A stretch of 64,000 nucleotides of DNA. Origin: Pseudokineococcus marinus. GTDB lineage: Bacteria > Actinomycetota > Actinomycetes > Actinomycetales > Quadrisphaeraceae. Numbering within the stretch: position 1 is the stretch's first letter; each line of letters starts with the position of its first letter. The notes below the pieces were generated by a model. It saw nothing but the letters and a program-made list of their open reading frames with translations, was not told where the DNA came from and did not search any database. Of the stretch, positions 60,528 through 64,000 are shown piece by piece. The DNA is taken from contig NZ_JBBHZZ010000001.1 of NCBI RefSeq assembly GCF_037482405.1, positions 248,001 to 312,000 on the forward strand, in the 5' to 3' direction. Both the position numbers and the translations under genes were made by a program.

Positions 60528-61349
60528 TCAGCGCGGCAGCGTCGCGAGCACGGCGGCGGCGCCGTCCTCGAGCACCGAGCCGGTGACCTCGTCGGCCGCC
60601 TCCCTCACCTCGGCGGGCGCCTGGCCCATGGCGACGCCGCGGGCGGCCCAGCGGAGCATCTCGAGGTCGTTGCGCCCGTCGCCCATGGCGAGGGTGTGCG
60701 CGCGGTCGACGCCGAGCCGCTCGCGCACGACCTCCAGGGCGCTGGCCTTGCTCACGCCCTCGGGCGCGAGGTCCAGCCACGCCGTCCAGCCGACGGAGTA
60801 GTTGACGCCCTTCATGCCGAGGCGCGAGGTGATCTCGAGGAAGTCCTCGGGCGTGTGCTCGGGGCTGCGGACGACGACGCGCGAGGCGGGCGCGTGGAGC
60901 AGCTCCTCGAAGGGCACCTGCGTGATGCGGCCCGTGAGCTCGTGCTCCGGGAAGCGACCGGCCACCTTGAAGCCGACGCCGACGTCCTCGACGGCGAAGG
61001 CCGCTCCGGGCAGGTCCTCGACGAGCAGCCGCAGCACGGGGGCGGGGTCGAAGGTCACGACGTCGGTGAGCTCGTGGCCACCCGGCAGCTCGGGGTCCAC
61101 CTTCACCGTGACGGCCCCGTTGCTGCACACCATCGGCGACACGTAGGGCTTCGCGGCGGCGTCGCCGGAGCCGGTCAGGCCGAGCCAGCCGAGCACCGGG
61201 AAGGCGCTGTCGAGCGAGCGCCCCGTCGCCACGACGACGTGGTGGCCCGCGGCGACGACGTCCTGGACGGCGTCGCGGACGGCCGGCGACAGCACCTCGT
61301 CGTGGTCGATGAGGGTGCCGTCGACGTCCAGGGCCACGAGCCAGCGCAT
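60528..61349 (-). CDS. HAD-superfamily phosphatase, Cof/YidA type (paralogue 2)
   Basis: A 273-residue HAD IIB phosphatase. Motif I is VALDVDGTLIDHDEVLS, motif II VVVATGRSLDSAF, motif III the Lys in EGVSKASALEVVRERL, and motif IV MGDGRNDLEMLRWAA. A cap domain lies at about residues 85-190. The ATG at 61349 directly precedes the catalytic domain. It converges on the TetR gene and is divergent from the secreted choice-of-anchor gene. It is similar in length and architecture to the gene at 52141. Substrate unknown. Confidence 0.88.
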   Translation of the reverse strand: MRWLVALDVDGTLIDHDEVLSPAVRDAVQDVVAAGHHVVVATGRSLDSAFPVLGWLGLTGSGDAAAKPYVSPMVCSNGAVTVKVDPELPGGHELTDVVTFDPAPVLRLLVEDLPGAAFAVEDVGVGFKVAGRFPEHELTGRITQVPFEELLHAPASRVVVRSPEHTPEDFLEITSRLGMKGVNYSVGWTAWLDLAPEGVSKASALEVVRERLGVDRAHTLAMGDGRNDLEMLRWAARGVAMGQAPAEVREAADEVTGSVLEDGAAAVLATLPR

Positions 61350-61493
61350 GCTGCGACAGTACGTCGGCGCCCGTCGCGTCCGCGGGGGCCGTCCGGGTGG
61401 GGCGCCGCGCACCGCCGAGCCGTCGCCGCCGGGCCACCCCGCCGCCACGCGCCCGTCGCCGGTCGGCCACCTGCGGGCGGTGGGGTCGCGCGC

Positions 61494-63305
61494 ATGCCGA
61501 CCCGCTCCCCCTCCCGCCGCCGCACCCTCGCCGTCCTCGCCTGCGGCGCGGCCGCCGGCCCGCTCCTCCTCGGGGTCCCGGCGGCGAGCGCCGCGCCCGA
61601 CGCCGGCGCGCGGCTCGGCCCCGTGGCCGCCGACGTCCGGGCGCCCGGGGCCGAGGTGCGCCTGTCCGTGCTGGGCCGCTACTCGAGCGGGGCCTTCGCG
61701 CAGTCGGCCGCCGAGATCGTGGCCCACGACCCGGGCACGCACCGCGTCTTCGTCGTCAACGCGCTGAACGGGCGGCTCGACGTGCTCGACGCGTCCGACC
61801 CGACGGCGCCCGTGCTCGAGACGACCGTCGCGTTCGGCGCGGGCGAGGTGCCCAACTCGGTCGACGTGCGCGAGGACGGCCTCGTCGCCGTCGCCGTCGA
61901 GGCGCCGCGGAAGACCGACCGGGGACGCCTGGTGCTCCTCGACGGCCGCGCCGAGCAGCCGCGCGAGGTGGGGTCGGTGCGCGTCGGCGCCCTGCCCGAC
62001 ATGGTGACGTGGACGCCGGACGGGCGGACGGCGCTCGTCGCGAACGAGGGCGAGCCCTCCGCGCCGGGCGACGACGGGTCCGAGGACGCCCCGGAGCGCC
62101 CCGGCTACGCCGCCGACCCCGTGGGCTCGGTGAGCGTCGTCGACGTCGTCGCCCGCGGCGGCGACCTCGACCGGCTCCGCGTGCGCACCCGCACCGCCGG
62201 CTTCGAGCGCTTCGAGGCGCGCCGCGACGAGCTCGTGGCCGCAGGGCTGCGGCTCACCGGGCCCGACGCCGCGTCGCTGCGCCTGGCGCGGAACCTCGAG
62301 CCGGAGTACATCACCGTGGCCGACGACGGCCGGACGGCCTGGGTGGCGCTGCAGGAGGCCAACGCCCTCGCGCGGCTCGACGTCGTCCGCGGCCGGATCA
62401 CCGACGTCCTCCCCCTCGAGCGCGTCGACCACTCGCGGCCCGGGCACGGCATCGACCCCTCCGACCGGGACGGCGTCGCCGACGTCCGCCCCGTGCCGGT
62501 CACCGGCCTGCAGATGCCCGACGGCATCGCCTCCTACACGGCCGCCGACGGCGAGACCTACGTCGTCACGGCGAACGAGGGCGACTCCCGCGCCTGGGGC
62601 GACGAGGACACCTGGCGCGAGACCGGCGGCTTCTCCGACGAGGCCCGGGCGAAGGACCTCGGCGACGACGGCCTGCCGCCGCTGTGCGCGACCTCCCCCG
62701 CCGCGGGGCGCCTCGACGACGCCGACCTCGGCCGCCTGACGATCTCCTGGCCCGACGGCCTGTCCGCCGACGGGTCGTGCGTCCAGGACCTGCACGCCTA
62801 CGGCTCGCGCTCGGTGTCGGTGCTCGACGCCGACGGCCGCACGGTGTGGGACTCGGGCGACCAGCTCGAGCGCCTCGTCGCGCAGGCCCTGCCGGACTTC
62901 TTCAACAGCGACCACGAGGAGGCGACCTTCGACGGCCGGAGCGACAACAAGGGCCCGGAGCCGGAGGGCGTCACGGTCGGGCGGGTGACGACGGCGTCCG
63001 GCGAGGAGCGCGTCTACGCCTTCGTCGGCCTCGAGCGGGTGGGCGGCGTGGTCGTCGGCGACGTCACCGACCCCCGCGACGTGCGCTTCGTGCAGTACCT
63101 CAACCCCCGGGACCTCTCCGTGGACACCGAGGTCGACGACGACGACCAGCCGCCCGCCGGCTGGGAGGCCGCCGGGGACCTCGGTCCCGAGGGCCTGGCC
63201 TTCGTGGCCGCCGAGGACAGCCCGCTGCCGGGCGTGCCGCTGCTCGTCGTCGGCAACGAGGTCTCGGGCACGACGACGCTCCTGCGCCTCGACGTCACGG
63301 GCTGA
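61494..63305 (+). CDS. Secreted choice-of-anchor I protein (alkaline-phosphatase-associated beta-propeller)
   Basis: A 603-residue exported protein. The signal peptide starts SRRRTLAVLACGAAAGPLLL and may use the Tat route; cleavage is likely near ASA-AP (residue 34). The rest matches the choice-of-anchor I family, propeller-like proteins often fused or adjacent to phosphatases: VPNSVDVREDGLVAVAVEA, GALPDMVTWTPDGRTALVAN, EYITVADDGRTAWVALQEAN, VVTANEGDSRAW and LGPEGLAFVAAEDSP. Substrate and catalysis are unproven. The ATG at 61494 has no strong site. It is followed by a set of hairpin repeats and then bioY. Confidence 0.85.
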   Translation: MPTRSPSRRRTLAVLACGAAAGPLLLGVPAASAAPDAGARLGPVAADVRAPGAEVRLSVLGRYSSGAFAQSAAEIVAHDPGTHRVFVVNALNGRLDVLDASDPTAPVLETTVAFGAGEVPNSVDVREDGLVAVAVEAPRKTDRGRLVLLDGRAEQPREVGSVRVGALPDMVTWTPDGRTALVANEGEPSAPGDDGSEDAPERPGYAADPVGSVSVVDVVARGGDLDRLRVRTRTAGFERFEARRDELVAAGLRLTGPDAASLRLARNLEPEYITVADDGRTAWVALQEANALARLDVVRGRITDVLPLERVDHSRPGHGIDPSDRDGVADVRPVPVTGLQMPDGIASYTAADGETYVVTANEGDSRAWGDEDTWRETGGFSDEARAKDLGDDGLPPLCATSPAAGRLDDADLGRLTISWPDGLSADGSCVQDLHAYGSRSVSVLDADGRTVWDSGDQLERLVAQALPDFFNSDHEEATFDGRSDNKGPEPEGVTVGRVTTASGEERVYAFVGLERVGGVVVGDVTDPRDVRFVQYLNPRDLSVDTEVDDDDQPPAGWEAAGDLGPEGLAFVAAEDSPLPGVPLLVVGNEVSGTTTLLRLDVTG

Positions 63306-63322
63306 GGCGGGCGGCGAGCACC

Positions 63323-63429
63323 GACGGCGGAGCCGTCCACGAACGACGACGGCGGAGCCGTCCACGAACGACGACGGCGGAGAGCCGTCCACGAGCCTGA
63401 CCGTGCACGGTCACGCTCGTGGACGGCTC
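63323..63429. repeat. 25-bp tandem hairpin repeat ending in a nested palindrome
   Basis: GACGGC-GGA-GCCGTC-type hairpins begin at 63323, 63348 and 63373, a 25-bp period. The last unit runs into a long inverted repeat: GAGCCGTCCACGAGC (63382-63396) and its complement (63415-63429), enclosing the 16-bp palindrome TGACCGTGCACGGTCA (63398-63413). Confidence 0.88.
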
Positions 63430-63569
63430 CCGGGCTGTCCGGAGGTGGAGGGCTGCTCCGAGACGGCGAGCCGCTGGGGGGCGGAGGCGGCCGGCGGCTC
63501 TGCCAGGATCGGCGCCTGTCCGTCCCGCCGCCGGCGCCCCGACCCGCCGGCCGACCGCTGGAGCCGCCC

Positions 63570-64000
63570 GTGTCCTCCGCCGCCCTCCCCGCCGGCGCCC
63601 GCCCCGGCCTCGTCCTCGCCGACCTGCTGCCCGGCGCCCGCACCCGCGACGTCGCGCTCGTCGTCGGCGGCGTGCTCGGCATGGCGCTCATGGCCCAGGT
63701 GGCCGTGCCCGTGCCCGGCTCGCCCGTGCCGATCACCGGTCAGACCCTCGGGCTCGTGCTCGTCGCGGCCGCCCTCGGCCCCGTGCGCGCCGTGTCCGTC
63801 ATGGGCGTCTACATCCTCGCCGCCCTCGTGGGCCTGCCCTTCTACTCCGAGGCGAGCGGCGGCTACGAGGCCGTCGTCGGCGCGACGGGCGGCTACGTGG
63901 TCGGCTTCGTGCCGGCGGCCTACCTCGTCGGGCTCGCGGCGCGCCACGGCGCGGACCGCCGCTTCCTGCGCGCGCTGCCGCTCTTCGTCGCCGGCCAGCT
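63570..64000 (+). CDS. bioY: Biotin transporter BioY, 3' end outside window
   Basis: The first 143 residues of the substrate-binding membrane subunit of an ECF-type biotin importer. Helices alternate with the family signatures VPVPGSPVPITGQTLGLVLV (the biotin-binding loop), GVYILAALVGLPFYSEASGG and GATGGYVVGFVPAAYLVG. The GTG at 63570 has CTGGAGCC upstream. BioM and BioN genes, if present, would lie downstream beyond the window. The gene runs off the right edge. Confidence 0.92.
   Translation, partial: MSSAALPAGARPGLVLADLLPGARTRDVALVVGGVLGMALMAQVAVPVPGSPVPITGQTLGLVLVAAALGPVRAVSVMGVYILAALVGLPFYSEASGGYEAVVGATGGYVVGFVPAAYLVGLAARHGADRRFLRALPLFVAGQ

Overview
The window is very GC-rich DNA (about 75% outside one island) with many GTG starts, translationally coupled genes (ATGA/GTGA overlaps) and actinobacterial marker genes: a bacterial proteasome activator ending in GQYL, a PAC2 protein, a fused MnhA/MnhB antiporter subunit and an actinobacterial-type xylose isomerase. 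It is most likely a chromosomal scaffold of an actinomycete; a Kineosporiales-like relative (Kineococcus/Quadrisphaera type) is a guess. Three runs of N (46128-46281, 50185-50308, 59421-59572) mark scaffold joins, two of them preceded by 14 G.

Layout. 1-5.4 kb: mnhA/B-mnhC-mnhD of an Mrp Na+/H+ antiporter, leftward, mnhD running off the window. 5.6-14.4 kb: SMP-30 lactonase, PAC2 protein, EamA exporter, WrbA, the TrkA-TrkH potassium system, a YdeI-like protein and a ROK regulator divergent from xylA. 14.7-30.7 kb: a sugar locus with xylose isomerase, a LacI-family regulator, a YicI-type alpha-xylosidase, two ABC sugar importers (each a binding lipoprotein plus two permeases, no ATPase), a GH42 beta-galactosidase, a ThuA-like protein and a Gfo/Idh/MocA oxidoreductase. 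Five copies of one 16-bp palindrome lie at four promoters of shared architecture (TTGTCS, 18 bp, TAxxGT), so the locus reads as one LacI-type regulon. Alpha-xylosidase plus beta-galactosidase plus xylose isomerase suggests xyloglucan-oligosaccharide use (inference). 30.8-32.2 kb: alpha/beta hydrolase divergent from an OhrR-like MarR regulator, with a duplicated operator between them.

32.3-43.2 kb is an accessory island of lower GC, rich in unrecognised genes: a secreted four-cysteine protein, a DUF4262 protein, small hypotheticals, a cassette of secreted protein, extra fused SecDF and Ca2+/H+ antiporter, a 36-residue membrane microprotein beside a 92-bp inverted-repeat element, and a serine-resolvase-led gene string including a 52-residue two-CxxC protein. 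A hairpin repeat with a GACAGCG-TCC-CGCTGTC core occurs only there.

43.3-64 kb: cysK-cysE, aldo/keto reductase, MobA-like transferase, a three-lipoprotein operon with a central OmpA-like domain, a PIG3-type quinone reductase, Bpa, two HAD phosphatases, an SDR, a 1052-residue FN3 surface protein, an acyl-lipid desaturase, a TetR regulator, a choice-of-anchor I secreted protein and the start of bioY.

The most unusual feature is a set of intergenic arrays (6.8, 8.1, 12.2, 14.5, 51.6 and 54.1 kb). Each has two to four hairpin-forming units spaced 41-42 bp apart, about four helical turns. The unit sequence differs between most loci, but the period and hairpin architecture are shared.
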